Below are positions 37,840 to 46,731 of a DNA stretch of 64,000 bases, piece by piece. Source of the stretch: Alteraquisediminimonas sediminicola. Its GTDB lineage: Bacteria; Pseudomonadota; Alphaproteobacteria; Sphingomonadales; Sphingomonadaceae. A model generated the notes under the pieces. It worked only from the letters and a program-made list of their open reading frames with translations, was not told the DNA's origin and ran no database searches. The translations under genes and the position numbers were made by a program. Numbering within the stretch: the first letter of the stretch is position 1; every line of letters begins with the position of its first letter. Location of the stretch: positions 1 to 64,000 of the forward strand of contig NZ_JAHXZS010000006.1 in the NCBI RefSeq assembly GCF_019740335.1, in the 5' to 3' direction.

Positions 37840-38643
37840 TCAACTAAGCAGGATTGCTACGCCCAACGCCATGCACGCCCAACCGGCCGCTAGCGCTACC
37901 AAACGGCCTTGAGGCAGCAACTTCTCAGCGGCTACCATCAGCGTGAGCAGCGCGATCCACGCCAGATTCATCACCCCACCGACAAAGAGCAGCGCCATCA
38001 ATAGCCAACAGCAGCCGATACAATAAGTTCCATGAAGCATTCCCATCAGCACCGCGCCGACCCGTCCCGAACGATAGTGGCGGCTCAGAAACTGGGCGGG
38101 ATTACGGCAATGGCGCAAACACACATCTTTGATCGAACTGATCTGGTACACACCGGCAGAGATCAGGATCGTTGCGGAAAGCCAACGACTCTGCGACGCC
38201 ATCTGCATCGCGTCGATCAAGCCGACATGTTCGAATATCGCTTGCAGGCTTGTCGCCAACAGCGAAAATGCGCCCCATGCAGTGAAATAGCCGACTAGAA
38301 AACTTGAGGAGGCAGGCCGCATCTCTGCATTCCCATGCCTAGCCGCGCGGGCATAAAGTAGGATCGTCGGCGCGGCGGAGGGCAGCATCATCGCGACCAT
38401 CATGGTCCACCACATCGAGAAGGTCAGTGCAAAGCGCCCAACCGTCCATGCTTCGGCACCTGCCATCACCATGCCCGGCATTGTGGCTTGGTGGTTGGGT
38501 GGCGGCAAAAGCGGAACGAAGGAATTCATCCGCATCCCGGCACCATCAATCAACCAGACCCATGCCAGAATCGTCAGGAGTGCCATTGCGGCGATCGACC
38601 ACGCCCGATGCCGACCGAGCGCAGTCTCAAACGCGGCAGGCAT
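37840..38643 (-). CDS. DUF2182 integral membrane protein
   Basis: 267 residues with about seven transmembrane helices. The DUF2182 signatures are present: WWTMMVAMMLPSAAP in helix 2, the KDVCLRHCRNP cysteine motif near residue 175 and the GTYCIGCCWLLM cysteine helix near 205. Cys- and Met-rich helices suggest metal handling, but the family function is unproven. Its ATG overlaps the TAA of the DUF1326 gene by one base, and the two families commonly travel together. Confidence 0.87.
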   Translation of the reverse strand: MPAAFETALGRHRAWSIAAMALLTILAWVWLIDGAGMRMNSFVPLLPPPNHQATMPGMVMAGAEAWTVGRFALTFSMWWTMMVAMMLPSAAPTILLYARAARHGNAEMRPASSSFLVGYFTAWGAFSLLATSLQAIFEHVGLIDAMQMASQSRWLSATILISAGVYQISSIKDVCLRHCRNPAQFLSRHYRSGRVGAVLMGMLHGTYCIGCCWLLMALLFVGGVMNLAWIALLTLMVAAEKLLPQGRLVALAAGWACMALGVAILLS

Positions 38644-39275
38644 TAGCCTCTCACGACCCCGTGACTGTCGAGATGCAAATGTGCGAACTGGCCATAGCTC
38701 GCCTTATGCTCAAGCTGCATCGGGGCAATCGATCTGCTGGTGCCCGATCCGACCTCAGCCACTTCATATTCAAAGCCATCGGGCAGTCGGATCTGCGCAC
38801 GCACTTCAGACCCATCAATCAGGCTCCGAATGGGTTCACCTGACATCTCCACATGATCGGCAATGTGCAGATGGCCCTTGCGACCCTCGACATCAACGTC
38901 AAATTCGATCGGGGTGAATTGCGGTGCATGCATCGTCTCGATCGTCGATGCGAATACTGCAAATACTGTCGCCATCGGGTCCGTATCACCGCCGGTCATG
39001 ATCGTCAGCAGCGATTGACGTTGCGCTTCATTCGCCTGTTCATCCACGAAAGCGGCACATTCGCCCTTGCCCTCGTGGATCGCCCCAGGCCAACTGAACA
39101 CAGCGGCGATTTTCAGGCCGGACAGATCGGTTTCGCCATGAAAACCTTCATCGATAACCATGCCAAAGACGGCTTGGCATCTGCCCTTATCCGGCAGGCC
39201 GCCAAACTGGCAGTTGCAGCCGTAATCGCAATTGCAATTGGCGAACTCCCGCCCCTTCAAATTCCAATAGGCCAT
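38643..39275 (-). CDS. DUF1326 protein, partner of DUF2182
   Basis: 210 residues starting MAYWNLKGREFANCNCDYGC, followed by NCQFGGLP; this N-terminal cluster of four cysteines is the family hallmark and a plausible metal-binding site. The rest is beta-rich and soluble (FGMVIDEGFHGETDLSGLK, IAAVFSWPGAIHEGKG). Start chosen at 39275 where the family usually begins; an upstream extension has no homologous look. It forms a two-gene cargo with DUF2182 in the interval between repeat copies 1 and 2. Confidence 0.87.
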   Translation of the reverse strand: MAYWNLKGREFANCNCDYGCNCQFGGLPDKGRCQAVFGMVIDEGFHGETDLSGLKIAAVFSWPGAIHEGKGECAAFVDEQANEAQRQSLLTIMTGGDTDPMATVFAVFASTIETMHAPQFTPIEFDVDVEGRKGHLHIADHVEMSGEPIRSLIDGSEVRAQIRLPDGFEYEVAEVGSGTSRSIAPMQLEHKASYGQFAHLHLDSHGVVRG

Positions 39276-39400
39276 CGCGCATACTCCTGAACTGTTGGGC
39301 ACGCACTCATCTTGGCATGATAGCACATTGGCGACATGAGCGTGAGTCTCGCTGCAATCGGGACTGCACGCTTGAAATACCTTGCGGATAAATGCGCGCC

Positions 39401-39770
39401 ATCAAGCCGCCCGACTTCGAATCCGTCGATGCAGAATGCGGCACAGAGACTCTGGCCGAAGCCACCTCATTTAAGCGCATATTCCTACAATACCATCAGT
39501 CTCTTGAGATAGAATTAGTCAACTCACAATGGCACAAATGCCTGAAACTCCAGGATAAAATTCCATGCCGCAAGCATTTGATATAAATGGATAAGATGTT
39601 TGGATGAGCAAACCGGAAACAAACCGGCGCAATTGAAATTGTTATTATATTATCCGTTCAGATACTTACATGACAAAAATGCGCGCTCGAATGGATGATT
39701 ATGCCCGAAATAAGCTGCTTTTGAGGTTGTGCTGGTACTGGTGGCTGCCCACCATCCACGCAGGACGCTA
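39401..39770 (+). repeat. tRNA-Cys-flank repeat, copy 2
   Basis: A long copy with both parts. The left part matches the DNA next to the real tRNA-Cys 3' end (ATCCGTCGATGCAGAAT, AGAGACTCTGG, ACCTCATTTAAG). At about 39598-39632 there is a decayed match to the tRNA-Cys 3' region (CCGGAAACAAACCGGCG against the real CCGGAATCGAACCGGCG). The right part continues with GTTATTATATTATCCGTTCA and GGCTGCCCACCATCCACGC, shared with copy 4. No gene lies between 39276 and 39822. Confidence 0.85.
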
Positions 39771-39822
39771 GCCGCGTGCATTGAGGGTGGGCGCAATTAG
39801 CGATTCAGCGTTAGAGCAATCA

Positions 39823-40581
39823 TTATCCGCGCGCGGTCCAACCTCCATCCACCGGGATCGCAGCCCCCGTGATGAAGGTGGAGCGAGGGTCCGACAACCA
39901 AAGGATGGCGGTTGCGATCTCTTCCGGCCGCCCCAGACGTCCAACCGGATGCAAGCGCTCCATCTGCGCCAACAGTTCGGCATCATCCAAAATAAATTTG
40001 TTCATCGGCGTGTCGATCACACCTGGACAGATGGCATTGATGCGTATGCTTTTATCGGCTGTTTCGAGCGCAGCCACCTTAGTCAGGCCTACCACGCCGT
40101 GCTTGGCCGCTGCGTATGCGCCGCTATTGGGTAGTGCGGTCAGGCCCAGCGCCGATGCAATATTAATGATGACCCCACGCCCCTGTCTCAGCATCAGCGG
40201 TATCTCGCCTCGCATGCACAGCCAAACTCCCTTGAGGTTGACCGAGATGACCCGGTCGAACTCTGCCTCGTTCGCTTCGAGGATCGAGCTAGGCGTGCCT
40301 CCTATACCAGCTCCGTTGACAGCTACGTCGAGTCGACCGAATTTCTCCGAAATCAGCTTGAACAACGCATCAACTTCACTGGCGGCTGAAACATCAGCGG
40401 CGCAGGCGGTCGCACGGCCACCCTGCGCCTGGATGTGGGCCGCAGCGCGCTCAATGCCCACCTGTGAGATATCGCTTACGACGACTTCTGCGCCTTCGCG
40501 AGCGAAAGCCAACGCCGTCTCGAGACCGAGCCCCGAAGCTGCGCCGGTTACGAGGACGATCTGGTCTTCAAATAGGCGCAT
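39823..40581 (-). CDS. Short-chain dehydrogenase/reductase (classical SDR)
   Basis: 252 residues. The cofactor motif is TGAASGLG (residues 12-19) with VVVSDIS after strand 2, where the Asp favours NAD. NGAGIGG, the catalytic Ser (NIASALG) and YAAAKHG complete the active site, and the C-terminal DPRSTFITGAAIPVDGGWTA is typical. It oxidises an alcohol or reduces a ketone; the substrate is unknown. It sits 106 bases downstream of a CxxC decarboxylase-like gene, which is probably co-transcribed. Confidence 0.92.
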   Translation of the reverse strand: MRLFEDQIVLVTGAASGLGLETALAFAREGAEVVVSDISQVGIERAAAHIQAQGGRATACAADVSAASEVDALFKLISEKFGRLDVAVNGAGIGGTPSSILEANEAEFDRVISVNLKGVWLCMRGEIPLMLRQGRGVIINIASALGLTALPNSGAYAAAKHGVVGLTKVAALETADKSIRINAICPGVIDTPMNKFILDDAELLAQMERLHPVGRLGRPEEIATAILWLSDPRSTFITGAAIPVDGGWTARG

Positions 40582-40687
40582 CGATCCACCATATCCGTGT
40601 AAAAGCGTGCGCGAGGCGTGCGCGTGGACGTGTCACCGCCGCTATTCAAGGCTTCGACCATGACACGCCGGATGACTGCCAAAGAAA

Positions 40688-41269
40688 TTATTCGGCGGCT
40701 TCGGCCAACTTGCTCGCCGCCGGACGGAAGGGGCAGCTATCTTCCTTTTCAGCCATGTCGAAGACAAACAGCATTTTGGCCAGACCGCCAAGATAGCTCA
40801 TCACAGTGCCGAGCTCGAGGATTTGCGCATCATCGAAGTATGTGTGCAGCTTGGCATACAGCTCGGGCTCGAGATGTCCCTGGATGTTGGTCATCAAAAA
40901 TTCGTCTGCCAATTCGAGAACAGCGTTTTCGATATCGCTGAAGATCGATCGATCGCCCTCGATAGCGTTCAACTCCTCCTCACTGTACCCGGCTTCCTTG
41001 GCGCCGATGGTATTGCCAAGGTTGCAGCTACGGCAACCGTGTCCAAGGCTCATGCGCAATCGTGCGAGATTCTTAAGCTTGACGTCAACGCGACCAGCGT
41101 AGAAAATCTTCTCGTAGAAATCTACCATCGTGAAATCAAGAAGTTCAGGGGCATGAGCGCCCTTTTCGATGAATCCTGCCTGACCGGTAAGTTTATAGAC
41201 AAAATCCCAGTCCTGCTGGAGCTTGGGCGAAAGTTCCTCTCGGCGGAAACTCCTGATCGCATCAGACAT
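40688..41269 (-). CDS. Carboxymuconolactone decarboxylase/AhpD-like protein
   Basis: 193 residues, all-helical, with the redox-type motif GHGCRSCNLG (CxxC) in the position used by AhpD-like alkylhydroperoxidases, followed by KEAGYSEEELNAIE. The N-terminal FRREELSPKLQQDWDFVYKLTG is typical of the larger subgroup that occurs with aromatic or steroid catabolism genes. A peroxidase or decarboxylase role cannot be distinguished by sequence. It precedes the SDR gene in the interval between repeats 2 and 3. Confidence 0.83.
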   Translation of the reverse strand: MSDAIRSFRREELSPKLQQDWDFVYKLTGQAGFIEKGAHAPELLDFTMVDFYEKIFYAGRVDVKLKNLARLRMSLGHGCRSCNLGNTIGAKEAGYSEEELNAIEGDRSIFSDIENAVLELADEFLMTNIQGHLEPELYAKLHTYFDDAQILELGTVMSYLGGLAKMLFVFDMAEKEDSCPFRPAASKLAEAAE

Positions 41270-41540
41270 GCATCTTCTCCTATTCTATGTTGCCCGTTTG
41301 GGCATACATATGTCAGCTGCAGTTATTCGGCAGTCTAACTATCAATCAGAAAGCTATCATCGGAGCGGCCGTGGCCAGCCTAGCTAATAGGCTAGATGAA
41401 TCGCTTACTGATGCGGGAAGAGTTTGAGGGTCGCGTCAGACGACTGCGAAAGCAGCAAATTGATGGCGGCGCGGATTTTGATACGCAGCGGCGCATCGTC
41501 AGCCGCGATCGCAAATATACGGTCAATAGGCCCGTATTTC
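41270..41540. other. Gap with a possible 53-codon ORF
   Basis: No clear gene. A rightward frame 41396-41557 (53 residues, Arg/Gln-rich, starting MNRLLMREEFEG) ends inside repeat copy 3, so it may be a gene fragment cut off by the repeat. The region should also hold the promoter of the leftward SDR pair. Confidence 0.3.
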
Positions 41541-41695
41541 AACAATATTTTCAGTAACTTGAGGGAAAATTAGGCACCTCATAATGGCGCAAGCGCCGGA
41601 AACTCCGGGATAAGTTTCCACGAATCAAGTTATTGATATAAAATCATAATATGGCATGAGGTCCGAGCCTGCGGTTACGCCGGCATTCTAGCCTT
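41541..41695 (+). repeat. tRNA-Cys-flank repeat, copy 3 (partial)
   Basis: Only the inner part of the repeat is kept: AACAATATTTTCAG, AATTAGGCACCTCATAATGG, GGCGCAAGCGCC and CCGGAAACTCCGGGATAAG are nearly identical to copies 4 and 5. It then passes to a short right end resembling GCCTGCGGTTA in copies 1 and 4. The first 100 bases of the left part and most of the right part are missing. Confidence 0.8.
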
Positions 41696-41901
41696 ACATG
41701 GTCTCTTCAAGTGAAGCACGGGCGGGCGGGGGCGAGCTTGTGATCGAAATGCTGCACGCCGCCTTCTTTGCGGCCGAGCTGGATCTTTGGCAACAGACCT
41801 GAGGCAAACACCTGCTACTGAAGCGGTGCGGCATTGCAGTTGTCTAGGTTCTTGATAACGCGATTGCAGCATTTGGCCTCAGTTGCTAGGTCTTGCGTGA
41901 T

Positions 41902-42597
41902 ATGAACGGACAGTTAGTGAGCATGGTTGTCAAGGCGACATCAGTAAATCCGGATGCAAACCAAACCTCCACAGATCGCATTCTGAATGCGTCGGAGATG
42001 CTGTTTGCCGAACGCGGATATGCGGGCGCAAGCATGCGCGATATCGCACGGGCTGCGGAAGCACCGGTCAGCCTCATCACGCATCATTTCGGCACGAAGG
42101 AAGAATTGTTTCGTCAAGTGATCGACCGGCGAATTCACGATCAGGTCGCCACCACGCTTGACGATATTGCCAAGGCCCAGATCGCCGCGAACGATACGCC
42201 GGTGCCGCTCGAAACCCTGATCCGCTGCTATATGGAGCCAATGGTCCTCAAGTCCATACACGGCGGCCTAGGTTGGAAAAATTACGCCAAGCTCATGGGC
42301 TTGGCGATGTTCAACAGCCAATATGATGACTTCTTGAAACCGATGATCGATGTGTATGATCGGGTACAATATGCGTTTGTCGAAGAGTGCCGGAAGATTT
42401 TCCCCAATGCCGACGAACGCCGTTTACAATTGGCTGTTTTCTTTCTGAACTCGAGCATCCTCAGCGTGCTGGTGGAATCAGGTATGCTTGATCGCCAATC
42501 CGGCGGCATCTGCAAATCAAGCGATCTCCAGATGATTGTTGACGAAATGATCCCCTTTTACGCCGCCGCCTTCCGCCAGCGATTGAACGCGGCGTAA
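41902..42597 (+). CDS. TetR/AcrR-family regulator
   Basis: 231 residues. The DNA-binding domain DRILNASEMLFAERGYAGASMRDIARAAEAPVSLITHHFGTKEELFRQVI lies at about residues 25-74, followed by an all-helical ligand domain. The ATG at 41902 is preferred over a TTG three codons earlier. It faces the convergent SnoaL-like/Dabb operon across a terminator, and is a candidate regulator of the catabolic genes in this interval or of the SDR pair. The ligand is unknown. Confidence 0.9.
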   Translation: MNGQLVSMVVKATSVNPDANQTSTDRILNASEMLFAERGYAGASMRDIARAAEAPVSLITHHFGTKEELFRQVIDRRIHDQVATTLDDIAKAQIAANDTPVPLETLIRCYMEPMVLKSIHGGLGWKNYAKLMGLAMFNSQYDDFLKPMIDVYDRVQYAFVEECRKIFPNADERRLQLAVFFLNSSILSVLVESGMLDRQSGGICKSSDLQMIVDEMIPFYAAAFRQRLNAA

Positions 42598-42613
42598 TCA
42601 TCGACGCGACACC

Positions 42614-42657
42614 AAAAAACCAGAGCGCGCTACGTTAAAGCCAACGCAGCGCGCTCT
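42614..42657 (-). terminator. Rho-independent terminator for leftward SnoaL-Dabb operon
   Basis: A 15-base stem with one mismatch and a six-base loop (42622-42657), followed on the leftward strand by six T residues (complement of 42614-42619). It sits 13 bases past the SnoaL-like stop codon. The stem may also stop the convergent TetR transcript. Confidence 0.85.
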
Positions 42658-42669
42658 AATAGATCACAA

Positions 42670-43125
42670 TTATCCGTGAAGATCGCGCACTTCATCCCCG
42701 ATCGGCACCAGAGAGTCTTCGTCGAACAAGCGCATTTTCCAGCCAGCGTCAGTGCGCACATATTCAATGTTATAGCAGCAATGAACGAGGACCTTCACGC
42801 CGTTGTCGCCCTCAGCCTTGCCGATGACATAGCCACGCGCAGATGCCTCATTTTCCTCAAGCCGTGTCACGTCGAAGTTCGACACATGATGACAATGATA
42901 AGGTGTTGTCGCGAAGACGCCTTCGAAGAAGGTGCGTATTTCAGAATGCCCATGATAGACTTTGAGGCCCAGATCTTCGATATCGAAAATAGCATCCGGG
43001 GTGAAGCAGTCGACCAGACTATCCACATCGGACAAGGTATCGACGGCATAATAATATTGCAGCAGAACACCCTCAAGCGCCGCGCGATCTTCCAGCATTC
43101 TAACGCGTTTTTCTAGTGCATTCAT
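42670..43125 (-). CDS. NTF2/SnoaL-like protein
   Basis: 151 residues with the SnoaL fold pattern: MLEDRAALEGVLLQYYYAVDTLSDVDSLVDCF, TPDAIFDIEDLG, YHCHHVSNFDVTRLEENEASARGY and GWKMRLFDEDSLVPIGDE. It lies 28 bases after the Dabb-PASTA gene and is followed by a terminator, so the two form one transcript. Such short proteins often act as isomerases or cyclases on catabolic intermediates, but no catalytic assignment is possible. Confidence 0.84.
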   Translation of the reverse strand: MNALEKRVRMLEDRAALEGVLLQYYYAVDTLSDVDSLVDCFTPDAIFDIEDLGLKVYHGHSEIRTFFEGVFATTPYHCHHVSNFDVTRLEENEASARGYVIGKAEGDNGVKVLVHCCYNIEYVRTDAGWKMRLFDEDSLVPIGDEVRDLHG

Positions 43126-43153
43126 CTTGGTTCTCCTATGATGTAAATTGTGA

Positions 43154-43786
43154 TTACCAGGCCGTTTTATCTGCAGGCACAGCGGGGCCAGTCAGCCAGT
43201 CGCCGGTGATTTTGATGTCGACCTTGGTACCTTTGGCGACTTCGGTGTTCACATCCGGGGCCACAAACATGATGCGATCCGGCGCCCAGACCGAGCCGAT
43301 GATGTCTTCGACTTCACCGAGTTCGAGCCCGACCTTGGCCAGCATGTCGCGTGCCTGCGCCTTGGTGCGACCGCGGAGTTCCGGGACATAGGCCTTGGTC
43401 GCATCGTTATGGATCGGCAGGACCCGCGCCGTTTCCTTGATGGCCTCTTCTTTGGCCGCTACCTCGTCAAATGCTGGTCCCCAATAGTCGATCTCCCAGT
43501 CAAACGAGATCATGTTTTCCAGAATGTCTGGCAGAAATGGGGTCATGCGGAGATGCGCCCAATGCGACATGTAGCGCTCCATCGCTTCATAATTATCAAT
43601 GTCGCAGCAGTTGGCGAAATCGAAGTCGCCACTATGGTAGCGCGGTTCACGGACGCACATGCCGTGGCTGTAATCGCGGATTTCCTTATTCAGGTGCGGG
43701 AGTTTCTTCACTTCCTCAAGGAAAGTGGCGATGTCTTCCTTCTTCGCGTCCTTCTTGAATTTTATCATCACGACGTGACGGATCAT
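43154..43786 (-). CDS. Dabb domain-PASTA domain fusion protein
   Basis: 210 residues, no signal peptide. Residues 1-100 are a stress-responsive alpha/beta-barrel (Dabb): MIRHVVMIKFKKDA, YSHGMCV and a helix after FANCCDIDNYEAMERYM. A linker leads to residues about 141-203, which read as one PASTA domain: YVPELRGRTKAQARDMLAKVG, LGEVEDI, FVAPDVNTEVAKGTKVDIKIT. PASTA domains normally sit outside the cell on serine/threonine kinases or penicillin-binding proteins, so a cytosolic Dabb fusion is unusual. AAGGAG precedes the ATG at 43786. Confidence 0.84.
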   Translation of the reverse strand: MIRHVVMIKFKKDAKKEDIATFLEEVKKLPHLNKEIRDYSHGMCVREPRYHSGDFDFANCCDIDNYEAMERYMSHWAHLRMTPFLPDILENMISFDWEIDYWGPAFDEVAAKEEAIKETARVLPIHNDATKAYVPELRGRTKAQARDMLAKVGLELGEVEDIIGSVWAPDRIMFVAPDVNTEVAKGTKVDIKITGDWLTGPAVPADKTAW

Positions 43787-43828
43787 GTTCCTGCTCCTTT
43801 TTGAATAGTTCGGCCAGCACTTGCGCGT

Positions 43829-43864
43829 AAGGAGCGAGGCGACGCAGACGCCCCCTCGCTCCTT
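43829..43864 (-). terminator. 11-base-pair hairpin after TonB receptor remnant
   Basis: A perfect 11-base stem with a 14-base loop, 9 bases past the TonB receptor remnant and 43 bases before the Dabb-PASTA start. No T run follows leftward. It probably acted as an intercistronic stop or stabiliser when the receptor gene was intact. Confidence 0.6.
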
Positions 43865-43872
43865 GTCGAAAA

Positions 43873-44930
43873 TCACCAGTTAAACTTGAACGTCACCCCA
43901 TATTCGAAGGGGTTGCCCATGCCCGCCGTGGCATAAGCAGGCGCGAAATAGCTCTTCTGACCATAATATTTCTTGTCGAAAAGATTGCGGCCATAGACAT
44001 TCACAGACCATTGCTCGTCTGCTGGCGTCCAAGAGATATTGGCGTTGACCAGATTGATCTTGCCCACCTTTTCCTGCGGCAGGGCAGTAAAGTTGGTGTA
44101 TTTCGAACTGGCGTACGTGTCCTGAATGAAGAAGGCGGCATTGCCACCTGCAACCGGCACCACATAATTAAGGCTGGCAGCCCCACTCCATTCAGGGGCG
44201 TTCATCAGGCGATTGCCAGCATAGCTGACTGCCACCAAGCCGGACGGACCCAGGATACGCGTATCGTATTTCGTATATTTCGCGTCGAGATATGCGATTG
44301 ACCCGGTGAGAGTCAGATTATCGACGGGGAGAGCGGTGACTTCAAGTTCGATGCCCTTTGTCTTCGCCTTGCCTGCGTTGACAATCGTCGCGCTGTTCGC
44401 GCCGCTTGGAAAGGTGATATTCTGCGTCACCTGCATATCACTGTACAGGTTATAGAAACCCGCCAGATTCACGCGCAGACGACGGTCGAGCAGATCTGTC
44501 TTGAGACCAATTTCGAACGTATCCAGCGTCTCAGGGTTGAACGGCCCAATATCCTCTGCAATCGCAATGCGACCGGTGAAGCCCCCGGATTTAAAGCCGC
44601 GCGCATAATAGCCATATAACATGGTGCTATCGACAGGCTTATAGTCGAGGCCCATTTTCCAACCGAGCTTGGTCCACGATTTTTTGCCGGATGCCGAAAT
44701 GAACGTACCGGGGATAATCGGATCGTTGAAACTACCATGGTCCCCCGCAATCGGCGCCATGGTATTCGCCGTGGTGGAGGTCGCCGATGTTTTCTCATAA
44801 ATGCATGACAGGTTCTAGGGAGTTCCAAATCTTCCTCCAACAGTGACTATGTTCGCGATTAAATCCGGTGCCGAATGGAAAACGCTGCATAAACGTCTGC
44901 AACTCAGCTACAACTCTCACTGTAGGCACA
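43873..44930 (-). pseudogene. TonB-dependent receptor, 3' remnant
   Basis: The final 295 codons are a clear receptor barrel: SKSWTKLG-like GKKSWTKLGWKMGLDYKP, MLYGYYARGFKSGGF, LDTFEIGLKTDLLDRRLRVNLAGFYN and the terminal GVTFKFNW. Upstream the same frame continues with receptor-like residues (TVGGRF, then a TAG at 44815-44817, then CIYEKTSATSTTAN), and beyond about 44930 the homology stops. The signal peptide, plug and over half the barrel, roughly 450-500 residues, are absent. It is a dead gene trimmed at the junction with the GIY-YIG gene. Confidence 0.8.
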
Positions 44931-44991
44931 TGTATTCACCCTGTTGGCTCCTGCCAGCATAAGGCTAGCATGGTTGGCAAGAGGGTCCGTC

Positions 44992-45591
44992 GTGGCAGTG
45001 ATACCTGACATTGCATGCTGGGCAGATGAGACTGCATCCGAATTGCGAAGGGTTGCAGACTTCATTGCTGCAGCACCAATTCCCGGATATCTGGGCGAGG
45101 AACGTGTTCGTTTCGCAACTCTCGCCGACGAGGCAGAAGATGCAATCGACAGACTGGCCTCAGACGGTCGGATTGATCGAGACCGGTGTCTCTACCTCTT
45201 CGCCCTCGATGAGGAGGCTGATCCCGAGGCGTTCAAACGCGCATTCAATGATGCGAGACAACGCACTGATCTCAAGCTCCCCCAGGATAACAATCATGTT
45301 TCGTGCGTGCTTTATGTGGGAAGTTCCTGTGCAACAAGCAAACGTAAGCGCACGCTGCGCAATCGTCTCAGGCAACATCTTATCTGCGCACCAACTGGTA
45401 CATACGCCTTATCGTTGGCCAAGTGGTCATTGCATCTGAAGGGCGGACTCATAGTGAGAGCATGGCAGTACCCTCCCGCAGTTGCCGGAGATGCGGGGGA
45501 CGCGGCAGCGCGACGTATCGTTCTAGCGGTCGAGGACTGGCTTGCTGGTAAGCTGCAGCCAATGCTTGGCCGCCGCGGGTCGCGCCACTAA
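44992..45591 (+). CDS. GIY-YIG nuclease-like protein
   Basis: 199 residues from a GTG start preceded by GAGGG (a TTG at 44944 is the alternative). The first 100 residues are helical and unrecognised. Then comes CVLYVGSSCATSKRKRTLRNRLRQHL, in which LYVGSS stands for the GIY-YIG core and the Arg-rich helix for its catalytic Arg, and the C-terminal VEDWLAGKLQPMLGRRGSR supplies a Glu. Proteins of this kind occur in mobile regions and defence islands. It starts beside the truncated receptor gene, so it may mark an insertion junction. Confidence 0.65.
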   Translation: MAVIPDIACWADETASELRRVADFIAAAPIPGYLGEERVRFATLADEAEDAIDRLASDGRIDRDRCLYLFALDEEADPEAFKRAFNDARQRTDLKLPQDNNHVSCVLYVGSSCATSKRKRTLRNRLRQHLICAPTGTYALSLAKWSLHLKGGLIVRAWQYPPAVAGDAGDAAARRIVLAVEDWLAGKLQPMLGRRGSRH

Positions 45592-45984
45592 CCCATAACG
45601 CCTAGTCTTATATAGCCGCTTGTGTGCTCGCGAGGAATAGAGTCCAAAACCAGCCGTTCTGCGGCTAGGGATGGGGCCTGAACCTAAGGCCTGTTTTGAG
45701 GCGTCGGCGTGGGTTAGTGGAGCGACGGCTTTGTTCGCGACGATGGGGCTCGAGATGGATCACAAGAAGTGGATGCGGCCGAAGCCCGACAAGCATAAGG
45801 GCCACTCGGCCACCGAGCGTGTGCTGGCACGCAGTGTTGCCGCGCCACCTTCGCGTCCACGCGAGGACGTCTTGGCCGACCTGCCCGATCAAGGCGTATA
45901 ATATCTATAAGGCGGGGGCGATGTCGTCGAACTGACGTGCGAAACGCCCTCTAATTTGTACAGAGCTTCCATCATATTGAGGAC
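45592..45984. other. Gap of uncertain content
   Basis: A rightward frame of 76 codons (45671-45901) starting MGPEPKACFEASAW overlaps a leftward one, and neither has recognisable features. It could be a gene fragment in a mosaic region. The stretch before 45985 probably holds the promoter of the XRE gene. Confidence 0.3.
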
Positions 45985-46731
45985 ATGGATACGGTTGATT
46001 CCCGCGAAACTTTCGTCCTCGACGAAGCCGCCATCGCGAACTTCGTGAAGTTGCAAAGGGCCTTATACGGCTGGAAGTAGGATATGCTTGCCGCCGAGGC
46101 GGGCGTGTCGCTCGCCACGGTGTCCCGAGTAGAGCGTGGTCTGAAGGTGCGGCCGGCGCAGTTGCGCAAGCTGGCGCGCGCTCTGGGGAAGCCCGAAAAC
46201 GAGTTTCTGCGCGAGCGCGTCTGCCCCTCGCAAGAAGAGGCTGCCGCCAACCTCGTCGAGATATTCGCCTGGACCGAGGACCGCGTCCCCGTCAAAGTCG
46301 CCCCGTTCAAGAGCGAGCTGCAGCTGCGCACGACGCTCGCCACCTTCAGCCTTCTGTTCGCTTCCGATCTCGATGACGACGCAGCCGACGATGTCGTCGA
46401 GCTGCGTGAGTGGCTCGATCTGGCGAGCGTCGTTCAGGCCGAGCGTGAGGGGGTGATCGGCCCGAAACCCGATCGTGATTTCCGGGTGCGTCGGCTGTGG
46501 CGCGACGTGCTCGATTGCGTCGAGAGGCTCGAGCGCACCCACGCCGCGGTTGTGCTCACCGGCACCTATACCGCCGAGCCCACGAAGGGCGGCGAGCCGA
46601 TCACGATCGCCGTCATCGCGATCCGCTCGCGGCGCCGCAATCCCGCGGCGAGCAAGATCACGACGCTGTGGGCAGACGCCAAGTTCGATGAGCAGCAGAT
46701 GCTCGCCGACTATTTCGAGGGGCTTGATTGA
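45985..46731 (+). pseudogene. XRE-family regulator interrupted by amber codon 32
   Basis: The frame runs from ATG 45985 (GAGG just upstream) through FVLDEAAIANFVKLQRALYGWK, then TAG at 46078-46080, and continues without further stops through DMLAAEAGVSLATVSRVERGLKVRPAQLRKLARALG (HTH) to 46731. The TAG replaces the Gln expected in KQDMLA. An ATG lies only 3 bases after the TAG (46084), so reinitiation could give a protein of 215 residues lacking the first helix of the HTH. A C-terminal domain of about 160 residues is unknown. It is coupled by TGATG to the next small frame. Confidence 0.75.
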
